A stretch of 64,000 nucleotides of DNA. Origin: Antitrichia curtipendula (lineage: Eukaryota > Streptophyta > Bryopsida > Hypnales > Leucodontaceae). Location: NCBI GenBank assembly GCA_951230915.1, contig OX579635.1, positions 20,770,001 to 20,834,000 of the forward strand, read 5' to 3'. The position numbers were made by a program, and so were the translations under genes. This document shows positions 23,541-35,667 of this stretch, piece by piece; within the stretch, counting starts at the first letter, position 1, and each line of letters starts with the position of its first letter. The notes under the pieces were generated by a model, which worked only from the letters and a program-made list of their open reading frames with translations, had not been told where the DNA came from and ran no database searches.

Positions 23541-24932
23541 AGGTAACATGCTCTTAAAGCGACTATTTAACCCTAGACCGCCCATGGCCGGTTTGGATTA
23601 AAAACAATGTAGCTTTTGAAGTGCTAAAAATCTAAATGAGAATAAGTTATACAGATCTTTACCGTACAATCTTGTAGTAAACATGCTGTAGATGATGTGG
23701 AACAAATTTGGAGTCATTTGACCGAATGGATTGAAAGATTATAATGTTCTAGTGTTGAAAAAAGATGCTGAAATTTTCCTTGCAACACACTTGGAGGTGA
23801 ATTTGGATTCCTAAACCTACTCAAATGAAAAAACTTGAAATTACAAAGTGATTCAAAACCAACATATAAACACATTCGTGAAAAAAAATATCATTCAATT
23901 GACTCAATGTGTTTGCAAAATGGCTTGCAAACATCAAAAAATAGGCAAGAAAAGTTGCAAAAAACACACATGAGGCTGAACCTCCATCTACTAAAACGCT
24001 TCTCAGTAACTCATAACTTCTTGGATTGATATGAAAATTTAGCCACACAAACTAGACAAGTATGCGCAACCTCTCCCAAAAAAAATATTGGAAATGGACA
24101 ATGTATGAAGAAGATATAGGCCGCCAAAGTTCACTGAAGTCCAAGAATGGCGGAATTTTGAATTTTGAATTGATCCCAAACATTCAAAAGAACTTGGATT
24201 GACATGAAAATTTCACCACAATAACTAGACTTCAAGGGGAATCTAACCCAACAAATTTCATTGAAACCGAACATTGGATGAAGGAGATACAAGCCCCCGA
24301 AGTTGCAGCCAAGAAGTGCACTTTGGTGAATCAAATTGAGCGTGTGAACTTCGATTGGCTTCTAAAACATCATTACCTTTTGGAATGATTTGAAAATTTT
24401 ACCACACAAACTAGAAGAAGAGGCGCAAATTCTCCAACAAGTTTTATGGAATTTGGACATCGAATGCAAAAGTTACAGTGGTTTGAATTGAACTCAGAAC
24501 TATGTGAGGACACTTTTTGTCCACTTGGGCGGTCTAGGGTTAAGGGTTGGTCCGCCTTTTTCACAGTCTTCCATGGACAGAAATACTTTTAAATCATTTT
24601 GCAGAGAAAGAAAAATAGATGTGGAACCTAACACAAGTGGTTTTGTACTTTTCTAAGCATTTTTGAGTTTCTTATGAATTTTCAAAGATATGGAGCATAG
24701 GCACCTATTTGTGACCATAGGTCTTCCAAAATCTGTCACCACTTGCAACTTGTAACTTAGAGATGTGCGGAAATCAAAGACAATGATTGGCTCTTGCAAT
24801 AGAAAAATATTTTTTCCTCGATGCATTCAATTGCTGAAGTGGTCCATTTAAGGATCGCCCAGTCTCCATTCTCCACCTAAAAACAGGGTTGGTTTGAAGA
24901 ATAGTGGGTGCTTTTAGAGCATACTAGTCTGA
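23541..24932. mobile_element. MITE, AAGGTA..ATGCTC family, copy 2, interrupted
   Basis: Left end AAGGTAACATGCTCTTAAAGC and right end GCTTTTAGAGCATACTAG form an imperfect inverted repeat like copy 1 at 4379-4801. The interior from 24545 onward aligns with copy 1. The copy is split by the TTAA element at 23572-24539. Removing that insert restores GCGACTATTTAAGGGTTGG, which parallels GCGATCATTTAAGGACTCA in copy 1. Confidence 0.75.
23572..24539. mobile_element. piggyBac-like non-autonomous element nested in a MITE
   Basis: The ends are CCCTAGACCGCCCA and TGGGCGGTCTAGGG, a perfect 14-bp inverted repeat, and both sides are flanked by TTAA (23568-23571, 24540-24543). The uninterrupted site in the homologous MITE at 4379 carries a single TTAA, so the second TTAA is a genuine target duplication. 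TTAA with CCC...GGG termini is characteristic of piggyBac. The 968-bp interior has repeated near-identical phrases (TTGGATTGATATGAAAATTT-like) and no transposase. Confidence 0.85.
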
Positions 24933-25055
24933 AGCAATAACCTCTAGAATATAATGTTCTCCTCCGGTCCCGGGGCTATTACCTTGTGGAAGTTCTACAG
25001 GCTCTGACTAGTTTCGCAGCACTATCGAATTGCATATACGTGAGCTGTTTGAGCT

Positions 25056-27474
25056 ATGGATGATGCAGCAGCAGCAGCAGCAGCAGGTACCGGCACTGGA
25101 GGTGAGGCTTATGGTGATACGATGAACTGGCGTGGAGCGGGCGAAGAGAAGACGATGCCGAAGGTTGCACGAGCCATACCTGGGATGGCGAGTGGCGCAG
25201 AAGAGTTCAGCTACACGAGAAACTCATTGATGCAATCTCAGTCCATAAACACCTTGAAGCCGATCTTGGAGCAAGAGATCATGGAGCTGGAGTTATTGAA
25301 GGACTGGAGCGGTCCGAGCGCGATTCGTATGGCTGATTTCGGATGCTCCGTGGGACTGAGCGAATCCTCTTCGGTATGCGGAGATCTGTTACCGAACTGT
25401 GTGCCGAGCAAGGTTGAGCAGCAGTGGGAGGAAACTTCCTGATGAGGTGCAGTACTTCTTCTGTGACTTGCCTTCCAATGATTTCAACACTTTGTCCCTG
25501 CAACTGGAGGACTGGAGAAAAACGCAAGGTACGAGCATGGAGGATTTCTATGTCGCGGCAGTCGCGGGATCATTCTATGGACGCCTCTTACCCAGGGGAA
25601 GTCTGCATGTCGCCATCTCTGTCTTCTCGGTTCAATGGATTTCACAGGTAACTTCAACTGCAGTTTATCAATGTAGTTCCATTGTCAAAACTATTGTCGG
25701 TCTCGGCACAAACTAAGGTAGGTACATCCAAAACCCGCCACTTTTTGCTACTGAGCCTAGTTACTATTATTAGACTGGTCAAATTTTCAGAGGTTCTTGT
25801 AGGCAAGTGAAAGGAGGTTCCAACGCACCAGAGAACATGGCATTTGGATACTGTATGCAATAGTTATTATTAAGGAACAAAGTTTGGTTCTAAAAGTGTT
25901 TCTTCCACATAGGTACATAACTGGTTTTGGAAATGTACACATAGTATAGATGGCGGTTTAACCCATTAAGGACCGGTCGACCATTCTATGGTTGATTTGG
26001 GTCCTTTTTGGTTTGTAGAGAGAGCATGTCAATGAATTTGATGACGTGGCAAAGGGGACGGGTCTAGGGAATTGGGAAGTGAAGAGTTTAGGACAATAAC
26101 TAGGCCAATCTGAGGTGGCATGTGGCTAGAGGGTTGAAAAAACCAAGACAACAGGGGCTGAAATTACACCAAGATTTGCTAAAAATTCTTGCTTTCCAAT
26201 GCACCTTTACCAAAAATTTCAGTGCTAATTCCTATATCATGTGCAACACTTCCATCCGTACGGTTAGATCTCTGATAGGCACTTGCATTCAAAAGTTTTA
26301 AAATTGCTCCCAATTGGGCATACAAAGGATTGCCCACCTCCCAAATCAACCACGGTCCTTAATGGGTTAAAGTAAGTGGCACATTTGGGGGTACCTACCT
26401 TATAACAAGCTGAACAAAATCATCAACAAAATCATCGCAATAGACTTGAGTCAAGCTTTCTCATGCACTGCATGGCTATTGCTCTATTGTTTAGGTGCCT
26501 GACGCGGTGTTGGACAAATCTTCGCCCGCTTATAACAAGGGGAGAGTGTGGATTGACAATAACAAGAACATTGCAACCTTGGAGGCCTTCACACAGACTG
26601 CGAGGCAAGATCTTCGTAATTTTTTGCTATCTCGAGCAAATGAAGTCATCCCAGGGGGTCTTGTTCTCTTTTACGCTCCTGGTCGTGCGGAAAGGGACCC
26701 TTCTCAAATCCAATGGACTAGGGAGGTAGAGTTTGCAGGGCTTTTTAGTAGAGTCTTTGAGGCAACATGGGAAGAACTCGTCATTGAGGTATTCCCTAGT
26801 TCATTCAAGTCACTCTCAAGAGAAAAAAATTACAATTATGTCTATTTCAAATAGAAAATAATTCTCGTATGTATCTTTCCATGAACAGTGTATGATTGAA
26901 GGATATCAATGACCAAGTACTTGCATATCCTTTAAGTCATATATTATTGCTTAGTGAAGATTGAGTATTACTTAGACTAAAGTTAGGGAAAGATTCAACG
27001 AAGAGATTTTGAGCCGGCAAAGTTTCATCATGTGTACAACACGGTGATCTAGTCCATCACATTTCAATGACTTTCTTACCAATCTGTAGAGGCGTTTCAA
27101 TGTTGCAGGGTATTATAGAAGAAGAGAGAAGAGATACCTTCAATCTTCCATCATATTGTCATAGCGTGGATGAAGTAAAAGTAATTGCAGAGTCCACAAA
27201 TGCTTTCCACATCAAACGATGTGAGATCAAACGACAAAGCTACTTCCCGCCAAATGAAGTGGAACAGATTCTTGCTGATCCTGAGGCATACGGCCGATTC
27301 ATGAAGAATTTCACGAGGGCCCTTTTGAATTCAATCATGGTGGAGCATATTGGTGAAGAGAAATGCCATGAGTTTTTTGAACGCTTGGAGAAAAATGCTG
27401 CTATGGCTGCGCGGGAAAAGAAGGTCTCATGTTTGCTCGTAGATTGCATATTGGCTGTTTTGATCCGAAAATAG
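25056..27474 (+). CDS. SABATH-family carboxyl methyltransferase, frame broken in exon 1
   Basis: Exons 25056-25647, 26495-26788 and 27109-27474 are joined in phase by GTAACT/TTTAG and GTATTC/TTGCAG sites. The product would transfer methyl from S-adenosylmethionine to a carboxylate of a small acid, as in salicylate, jasmonate or benzoate methyltransferases. Visible motifs are the substrate/SAM region YTRNSLMQSQ, the SAM-binding ADFGCSVG (about residues 93-100), FFCDLPSNDFNTL and GSFYGRLLPRGSL followed by WIS. After GLS at about 25359-25363 the frame changes: the true continuation NPLRYAEI is read one frame over, as if two bases were lost. Adding two bases makes exon 1 a whole number of codons (198) and a total of about 417 residues, which supports this. 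The first residues are a polyalanine GCA repeat; later Met codons could start instead. Substrate unknown. Confidence 0.8.
25716..26400. mobile_element. MITE in SABATH intron 1, AGGTAGGTAC ends
   Basis: Left end AGGTAGGTACATCCAAAAC and right end TTTGGGGGTACCTACCT are inverted repeats, with TA on both outer sides (25714-25715, 26401-26402). It fills much of intron 1. It carries a second, nested TTAA element at 25962-26366. Confidence 0.75.
25962..26366. mobile_element. piggyBac-like non-autonomous element, nested
   Basis: The termini CCCATTAAGGACC and GGTCCTTAATGGG are an exact 13-bp inverted repeat, extended inside by GGTTGATTTGGG-type pairing. TTAA flanks both sides (25958-25961, 26367-26370). 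At 405 bp it has no coding capacity. Confidence 0.85.
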
Positions 27475-28199
27475 GTTTTTGTTTTATCTTTAAATAGATC
27501 TGGAAATAATTTGTCACAAACTTGTGGAAAGTTATTTGTATTCTCTACTTGTAGTTGGTATTTCATTGATATGTTTAAGTGATTTTGGGCATGGGAGTGT
27601 TCAATGAATAGGAAATTATGAAAAACAAGTGTGGATGAATCAAGATGAGTCCCAACTTTAGTTTAAGTTACCTTTTTAAAAAATTATTGTCCAATTTTAT
27701 CTCTATTTTTTTTTTCATCAACATTTTTGAAAAAATGAACTAGCTCATTTTTACAGTAGTTATCATTTCTCCTTTTTCATTGTATATGTTCTAGCTATTT
27801 TTTGTATTTTTACTTAATATGTGTAGGTCTTTCCTGCAAGTGCTAATAATTTTATCTTGTAAAATAACAACGCTAATTCTTAAGTAAACACATTTGTATG
27901 TGAATGCCCCTAATAAATGTGATAGAGAGTTCAAATAGATTATGGAAGTATATTTCTTGAATGTTAAAGCTATCATGGGGGTTGCTTCCTTCTATAGTTA
28001 ATGTCATCACCACCACGCCTCACCATCTTTACTTCAAAGAGGATACAATTTTCAACCATGAGCTAACTTCACCATATTGCTTGAGATAAAGAGACAAGCA
28101 AAGAGATCATGATCTAATCCTCCTCTTGGAGAAAATTTTCACTTCTTTCTGTCCAAGTTTGACAAGAAGATAAAGAAATTCCATCCATAAATAAGTTAA
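27475..28199. other. 3' flank of the SABATH gene
   Basis: AT-rich, no gene seen. Confidence 0.4.
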
Positions 28200-28424
28200 C
28201 CCTAGAAGGGCCTTAAAGCCCTTTACGGCCATATAGTATATTACGAATACGGTGGTATTTGACTAGAAAAACATTAATCAAATATTGTTCAATACAAAGT
28301 AAATTAATGATCATAGTAGTATGTAAAGAACAATGTATCACAATTCAATTCATATAGTAAACCACAATTGAAGAGATATAAGGCTAAATACAAGTCGTAT
28401 AGAGGGACCCCAAGGGGTACTAGG
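28200..28424. mobile_element. Short TTAA-type element, copy 1, eroded right end
   Basis: TTAA at 28196-28199 is followed by CCCTAGAAGGGCCTTAAAGC. The same phrase with small differences starts the element at about 42121, and both copies run about 220 bp with shared ATATAGTATATTA and GACCCC words. The right end TACTAGGGA GTCAA is a decayed form of ...AGGG TTAA. Confidence 0.6.
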
Positions 28425-31147
28425 GAGTCAAGTGAATATGTGTTTTTCAATCCTACCAACCCAAGGCTCACATTTGAAGAAGATGGTGACTTGTTAATTC
28501 AAGTTGCAGTGCAAAGTTGGTACTAAAAACTTATGATGCGTTGCTTGGTGAGGAGGGCCAATGATGCTCAAGATCGTAATAGGAACCAGGTTGGCGACGG
28601 CCGCAATTTTCTGGAGTATATATAGTACTATGCAAAACAAATGAATCTGCATACAAGCATACACAAATTTTTTGCTGCATACATTTGAAACACTCAAATG
28701 AAACATACAAACCAATACACAGTAATAATCAATGCAAATGGAACCATTAGAGGGGATTTGGGGCAAGGGGAGGACCGTTTCATGCTCATTCCCCTTGTTG
28801 TTCCTGATGCAATGCGAGAATGACGTGCTGTCAGAAATTTTAGTTTAAACAAAATAAAATAAAATAAATTAAATTAAATTCTTAAAATGAAAAAAATAAT
28901 TAAGTAAAAATAAAATAAAATTGTCTAACCAATTCGTCCATATTAGACCGCTACAATCATTCTGGGAAAACAGGGGAACTCATAGCCCTTTACAAGGGCT
29001 GAATCCCTTCTAATGCAATTTATATACAAATGTTCTCAATGTACAAAGCCAAAACTGATAGTGCTTGCTCAGCGCTTCTCCAGTGATCACCGCGGGGACA
29101 TCAATTGTTTCACTAGAAACTCATTGTATCGTCAAAAAGACGTACTAAGTTATTGGCCCCTAAGCAGTTCCCACCTCATGCTTGCAAGAACTGCACTACA
29201 TATGTCTTAATAACCAGCATTTGTCGTCGATTGAAAGCTTCAGTGTATGCAAACTTTTGTATCCAAATGTGTACAACTCTAGTTTGGAAGCCCTGTGGCA
29301 AAAGCTACAGACTGCATTTTGTATCATCCTAAGAGGATGTTCATTAGAGCCTACAACCTAGACTCACCCCTCGATAAGCTCAGATGATGCAGCAAATGAA
29401 AGGCACCAGCTGAGCTTTAAATAAATTCACTGGAAGCATTAATAAAACGCCACCTCAAACTCGAGGAACCAAACCTCGACGACCATTTGTTCTAAGCAAA
29501 TGACATCCGAGTAGATCAATGAAGTTTCACCAATTTCGGGAACAACCTGTAGACTTGTTTGCAAATTGTATCAAGTTTCCCTTTTGGGGGTGATTGCAAG
29601 AAATACTTGTTCTATTTTGCGTCACATGTTCAATGTAGATGTTGTTTTGTGCCATAACTATTGCAAAAATAGGGGATTTTGTTGAAATGACAATATTTTA
29701 TATGCCATTTTCAGACTAGGCAATTTAAATCATCTAGAACAGGTATAGATTTTAGACTATGCGGTCTAAACTATAAAGATGCCAAAGTTGCGGAATGACT
29801 GCCATTTTAACAAAATTCCCTATTAAAATGATTGAATGAACATGAAATTCAAAAATAAGCTTTTTATAGCAATAGAAAATGTACTTGAATTATTTTTGTT
29901 TATTCAAAATTAATTGAATAGGTGAAAATGAATCTCAAATATATGACACATACACAATTTGGGTTTGTTTTTTGTACTATTAAGTATCTTTTGGAAAGAG
30001 TTACATTGTCAAATTTGGTAGGCTAGCTCTTCTAATAAAAATACACCTTCTTAGGAGAAGGATTTTTAAAAATATGTTCCAAGTGTGTTTTGCATTAGCC
30101 TAAAGTGAGCTATAGGTGGAATTTATGTTGAATTAACCATTAAAAATAGATTTTTAGTTTTGACTTTGATCTTCCTTCTTTGCTCTTACTAACAATGGCC
30201 ATCTTTAAAATAAAATTTTCAAGTGTAGTTTCTAATTTTTAAAATAGAAATGTAAAAGTCTCATTTTCTAACGTAAATTGCAGGTTGTGGCTCAAAATAG
30301 TATTTAAAGGTACACAAAAAGACTCAATAGTATTGGTTGGAGCTCATGGTGCCTTTGATCTGGCAATGTGGACTATTTTTATGGCGATTGAAGTATTATC
30401 ATCCATCCTTGCCATCCAATGATGAACATCACATGTTGTTAGAATGATAGATTTGAAATCCAATCGACCATCTAGATTGTATGTTCCATGCCCACCATAG
30501 TAATGAAGGTGACTCATGGTATAAAAATACTAAAAGGCTAAAAATAAAAAATGCAACAAATAATATAAGTATTTCTTGCAATCACCCTTGTAGCAATATA
30601 AATTTTGGTCTATAGCCATGATTTGTTGATTTTCTAATTTTAGAGTGATACGGTAATTTTTGTTCTTACCATGATGTTATACACTATAATATACATCTAT
30701 GATAAAAAAAAATTCAGATTTTTCGAGTATATTATGTATTTGATGTGAATTTTGTTCATTATTTTCTTAAAAAATTTGTAGTAATCTCAAAGTTTCCCCC
30801 CAAAATTTGAATTTTTAAAAACTTGTTTTAGACATATGATTTTATCTTTGAAAAATAAATATAAAATTCTTCAATCATATTTAATTGCAAAATGGCAACA
30901 AACAAAGTAATGGATAATAAAGTTTGAAATGACTGAATGGATAATAAGGTGGAGGCACCCATTCCGACCAGTGAACTATACCCAACTTGTACGGTGCAAT
31001 TATTTTCAAGGTTGGAAGAGATTTCCAACCAAAGCTTGGAATGAGTTTTTTTCTCCTTATTAAGGTTTGAACTAAGAAGTTTATGACGCATGTCCCAAAG
31101 TAGTGAGCAAGAAAGTAAGAAGTAATGAACGGGAAAGTAGTTCTTAA
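28425..31147. other. Non-coding, AT-rich with a dispersed repeat
   Basis: 28850-28925 is a low-complexity AAAT/TAAA stretch. 30630-30930 is homologous to the interior of the TTAA element at 22259-22994. The rest shows only short chance frames. Confidence 0.45.
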
Positions 31148-32804
31148 CCCTAGAACAACGCGGGGGGTGCCCCTGGAAATCATGCATTGTGTAACCCTCG
31201 GGGAGGTCACTTCCCCTTATGTTTTGTAACCACGTGCGTTAACCACCTATTTATTTGGAGGCTATTTAGTATTTACTTAGTAATCATGATTTTAAAGGAC
31301 CCTTTTAGTAGAAAAAAAGCTATTTGGTCTTAATTTTAAGCACCCTATAGGTAATTATAAATGAAAATCTAACTTAATTTTTGGCACGCTATAGTATTTA
31401 TAAACTTTAGGAATTTTGTTTTGTTTGATAATGAAGGATTTTTGGGTGAATGTTGGGCATAAAAATATGCAACATACATAAAAAATTAGGATCAAACTTA
31501 ACCCTTAACTTCCTAAACGACCATAATGTGGTCAATTTGTTTTTTGAAGTGCTTTTTCTATTATTAAAAATATTTAAATGAAATTGCACTTGAAGTGAAG
31601 CTTTGAAGAATCTAGTTGGCCATCTTTAAATGCGGTTAGATTTACATAATAAGCTATTGTTTTGTTTTTTTTAAATCCCAAAGCATAGGTGGCTGGGTGC
31701 TTGGACAAAAAAGTCAATAGATTGGGGGGATTTGGCCAATGTAAGCGTAGCACATGAAAGGATAAGCCTAGCTTGTAAATGGTGTTTTGACCTTTGAAAT
31801 GCACATTTTGATTCAATTTTCACTCTTTTAATAAATAAAAAATTTACAATATGTCTTTTGGGCTATTCTTTAATTTCATCAATTGTTTCTTATCATTGGA
31901 ATTCTCATCACTTTATTATCTAATTGACATTTCATATTACACTCACTAAAATATTTAATTTGAAAATGTTGGTGTATCAAGGTCATAAACTTATGTTTTA
32001 TAGGCCCCAAAATTATGAAATTTGTTATTATGAACTCCCAACTCGTAAACATTCCAATTTATAACAAGTTGCCAATTTTCTACAATGTTTTACATTATTT
32101 GAAGGCAATTAAAGTAGAAATTTTTAATGATAACTATGCCAACAATCAAATCTTTATTTAAATCTCATCATATATATTTTTTGTCATAGGCATACATTAT
32201 AGTGTAGAACGTCATGATGTTAATCAAATTTCCGTGTCATTTTATAATTAGAAAATTAGTAAACTATGGTTATATTCATGAAATTCACATTGCAATAAAA
32301 CAATCAATTTTAGGAATTTTCCATAATTTCAAATTGGAATAGAAACTAGACTTGGTTTGCTTCATTTTATTAGTTGTATTTAAATTCAAAGGAGACCATT
32401 TTCATGGCTAAATTTGAGATTCAAAACAAGGAGCTAGGAGGTACCAAAATACACTAAGAAAGCATCTTTGATGATTCATTTTTAACACATCTTCTTGTAT
32501 AAAGCGTTAAATAGTTAAAACATAATATTTTTCATTCATCCTTTAGAAGGACTAAGGATTATACTCATCCTAAAATTAATTTCTTTTCTTCTATGATTTT
32601 ATTCACACTAATTTATATCTATTTTTTTTTTAAATCTTAAGATTTTTCAATACCCTATTTTATATATAATGATGTTTAAAGAATTAAATCCAGGCTAAAA
32701 TAGATCTACATCATTTATAAATTTTTGCTCCAATGAATAAAATTCACCCTATAGTTTAACTCACGTAGTTTTCTACTTTTTGCAGAATGACCTCCCCGAG
32801 GTGT
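31148..32804. mobile_element. TTAA-type element with truncated right end
   Basis: TTAA (31144-31147) is followed by CCCTAGAACAACGCGGGG. Further in, GTAACCCTCGGGGAGGTCA (about 31192-31211) is matched by the reverse complement of TGACCTCCCCGAGGTGTAAC (about 32790-32809). The outermost 40 or so bases of the right end are missing. The interior holds text related, in reverse orientation, to 22470-22700 and 13640-13830. Confidence 0.5.
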
Positions 32805-32809
32805 AACCG

Positions 32810-33918
32810 TGAGAATCATTGGAATAAAAAAAAATCCAAAAGTACTCATTGGAAGTCAAGCTACTATAGATGTTCTCCACTTTCTACAAAAAATTCCAAG
32901 GATAAATATTTGTAGTTTTGTCCTACAGTGCAGAATTCCTTGTCATTCATTAGACACTTATTACACTTATTGTCCGCAGCATCCTTCTTGGATTAAATGA
33001 TCGGAATTAGATGACTCTAGACATTGGACATACGTCCGGAGCATGTTTTGCCTCTCAAAATTTATAATAATTTCAATTTCAAGTGATAAAATTACCAATT
33101 CTTTTGCAATCCCCATCATTTGTATCTTTGCACAACTGAATTTTTTTGCTTTGCCTTAAACTACTCCAGATCATGTCCAGAATTGCTTATTTGATCGGTT
33201 ATGGGTGCTTCCACCTTAAACCATCCCGCCAGGTTTCATGTAAGGTCATGTAAGAACATTTACACCAAGGAAATATCAAGTGCACAAGCTGTTTTGATAT
33301 ACTCTTTGCTGCTTTAATTCCAAGCTGCGCATAAAACAGTTCTTTTCTCATAGAACAGCAGTGATTTCAAATGAGTTTAGAAAATCGATAATGATATAAA
33401 ATTTCTACATTTTTTTTTCCAAGTGAGCCAATTCTAACGTTGCTAATGTTAAACATTAAAGCTTATGCGTATTTCATTTGATTAATACCTAAATGCTTTA
33501 AAAACAATAATAAGTAACATCCTCTACAGACTATCCAATGGAAAGAAGGCACAGACTATTTCACATTCCACTTTAAAGTGTGTTTGATTCCAGCGTACCT
33601 CAAGATGGAAATTGCACGAGCAATTCAATGATGATACAGAATTTGCGAATCAATCATCCGAAATAACTTTAAACAACAGAAGTGCAGACATACTCTGTAA
33701 CAGAAAAAAACAAACTCGATATATTTCTTATAGATAATACATCATTACAGATACGTGCAAGAAGCGTTGCACCCAATTTCAGGCACACACGTCTCCTCCA
33801 CACTGGTCACTACAAAATCAGATCCTCACTCCCCGCTGAAAGTAGTGTACACTCAAAAACACCATCACTACATAATTTACATGAAAATTGTTCAAGATAT
33901 GTCTCTCCATTCCCGAAT
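32810..33918. other. 3' flank of the ELIP gene
   Basis: No gene seen. Sequence immediately left of 33919 is probably the ELIP 3' UTR. Confidence 0.4.
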
Positions 33919-35057
33919 TTACAGGTTCAATGAGCTGTGGATGAACCCCAGCAGCGGGCCCTTCAAGTAGATGTTCTCGGTCACCAGCAACGCCACCAAG
34001 CCAACCATGGCCGCCCTCCCATTCCACCTCTCCGTCTTGGCATCGAACGGCCCACTCGAACGACTGTCGGGACTTTCCTTGTTGTACATCGGAATGAGCG
34101 TCGCACCAATAACAATCGGAGCCACGAACAAGAAGTAAATCAAGCCCTTGCCCTCAGTGACCTGCTCCCACACGCTTAGGCCAGTGATGATCTCAGCGAC
34201 GAACGCCCAGGTGATGCCGAGCATGGCTAAGCGGGAGTTGATGGTCTCGGGAGCTGGGCCGTCGAACTTCATCAAGGATTTGGTGGAGGTGTTGCCGTCT
34301 TCTGGGCGCCGCTCCTCCTCGGGGCGGAAGAATTTCTCCACGGGAGAGCCCTCGAAGATGCGAAGGGGGTCGTCCTTCTTCTCGGGATCAACCTTTGTCT
34401 CGGGCTGCATACAGGCATAAGCATCAGGGTCAATTAACGATTCAATTCTCTCGCCATGGCCGGATCGCGATCTCAAGCTTTGAGAGACTTTCGCATACAA
34501 GGGATCAAGGGGACACATACTTATTCGGAAAATCGATCCGCAGAAGCGATTCAATTGTAATTTCTGTGGGTTAACATTCGAACCCAAGAATGCACAAAAA
34601 AATATAACTGCAACGTCTAAGAGAGTTTGGCAAACACGAATTCAGGTGCCCGCATACATCTCAGTTTAGAGAATACACAGAAACGATTCGAAATATTAAC
34701 GTTTCAAACCCGAACTTGTAAAAACTAAGTAGTATTCACAGACTGCAATAAGTGCCATTCAATCACTGCAAATTAATCTTCAAGCGAAACAGACACGGCA
34801 TTGCATGCCAAGCGCTATCTGCGCGCAGAGCTAGCTCGTTCGACATTAATTGCGTGACAATGTGGAGGTCTGGGACTTACAAGTGGAACCTTGTCCTGCT
34901 GCGCAGAAACCACTAAACTGCGTCGCTGCACCTGCGAGAGCCTGGTCGCCAAAAACGGGCTGCTGCTCGTCGATTTCAACTTGGAAGACGCTCCCAGCAA
35001 CGGCAGCCCAGCCACCGTCTGGACACAGCTCCTGCTCAACATGCTTGAAGTTGCCAT
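33919..35057 (-). CDS. ELIP: Early light-induced protein (ELIP), chloroplast
   Basis: Two exons, 35057-34881 and 34404-33919, joined in phase 0 by GTAAGT and TATGCAG, give 220 residues. Residues 1 to about 50 are Ser/Arg-rich without acidic residues, as expected of a chloroplast transit peptide. Three membrane helices follow. Helix 1 carries ETINSRLAMLG (about 112-122), helix 2 is IYFLFVAPIVIGATLIP, and helix 3 carries ERWNGRAAMVG (about 184-194). Helices 1 and 3 hold the ExxN/HxR chlorophyll-binding motif of the LHC superfamily. ELIPs sit in thylakoids and bind free chlorophyll and carotenoids under high light, cold or desiccation. The start is the Met that begins MATSSMLSR. The intron (34405-34880) is about 476 bp. 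Confidence 0.92.
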
Positions 35058-35229
35058 CTTGATCGAATTTCTCAAACACTCAGGCTAGCTCACTCGACAA
35101 CTGCAGTTTACAAGCTCTAATGTACAGACAGCAAAAATCGAGTAACTAGAATGCAAAAGCAATGGTTGGTTTCTGGTTAGGAATGTGTGTTTCAACGGAT
35201 AATATGAACACGGAGTTGGGTGCATGTTG

Positions 35230-35236
35230 TATATAT
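35230..35236 (-). promoter_or_regulatory. Probable TATA box of the ELIP gene
   Basis: The symmetric word TGTATATATACA lies about 175 bp upstream of the ELIP start codon, a plausible distance allowing for a 5' UTR. No transcript data are available here. Confidence 0.5.
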
Positions 35237-35459
35237 ACAAAGGACGAGAGGCAAAAGGTGATGCTGAGGTGTCGAATTACTGGGACTCGGGCGACATGTG
35301 GAAGTGGGCAAGCTGCACCAAGTAACGGCATCGTCTCCGTTGATTTGAAGGATGAGCGCAGCGCCGTGCACTGGGTTGGAAAGGCATGCAGGCCACTCCT
35401 GGGGTGCCGCATATTCATCCATCCATCCCAAGGATTGGGCTTCTTCATCTGTCGGCTGC

Positions 35460-35465
35460 CACGTG
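35460..35465. promoter_or_regulatory. G-box CACGTG upstream of ELIP
   Basis: A perfect CACGTG lies about 400 bp upstream of the ELIP start. In plants this is the core site for bZIP (HY5, ABF) and bHLH (PIF) factors, fitting a gene controlled by light and stress. A single hexamer can occur by chance. Confidence 0.4.
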
Positions 35466-35667
35466 AAGAGTTTCCTGCCTTGGGTGAAGGGAGTGCCCTT
35501 GAGATAGTTTCCAACTGAAATCATTAAGGTATTGCTGTGCGGTTCAATGCTACTGGACCGCAGATGTTTCCACAAATGTACTGTACATTGTGGGTTTATG
35601 GGTTGCAACAGTTTCAAAGTATAAAGGTTTTTAATTCACACAGGGTAACTACACTTTCAAATATTAA

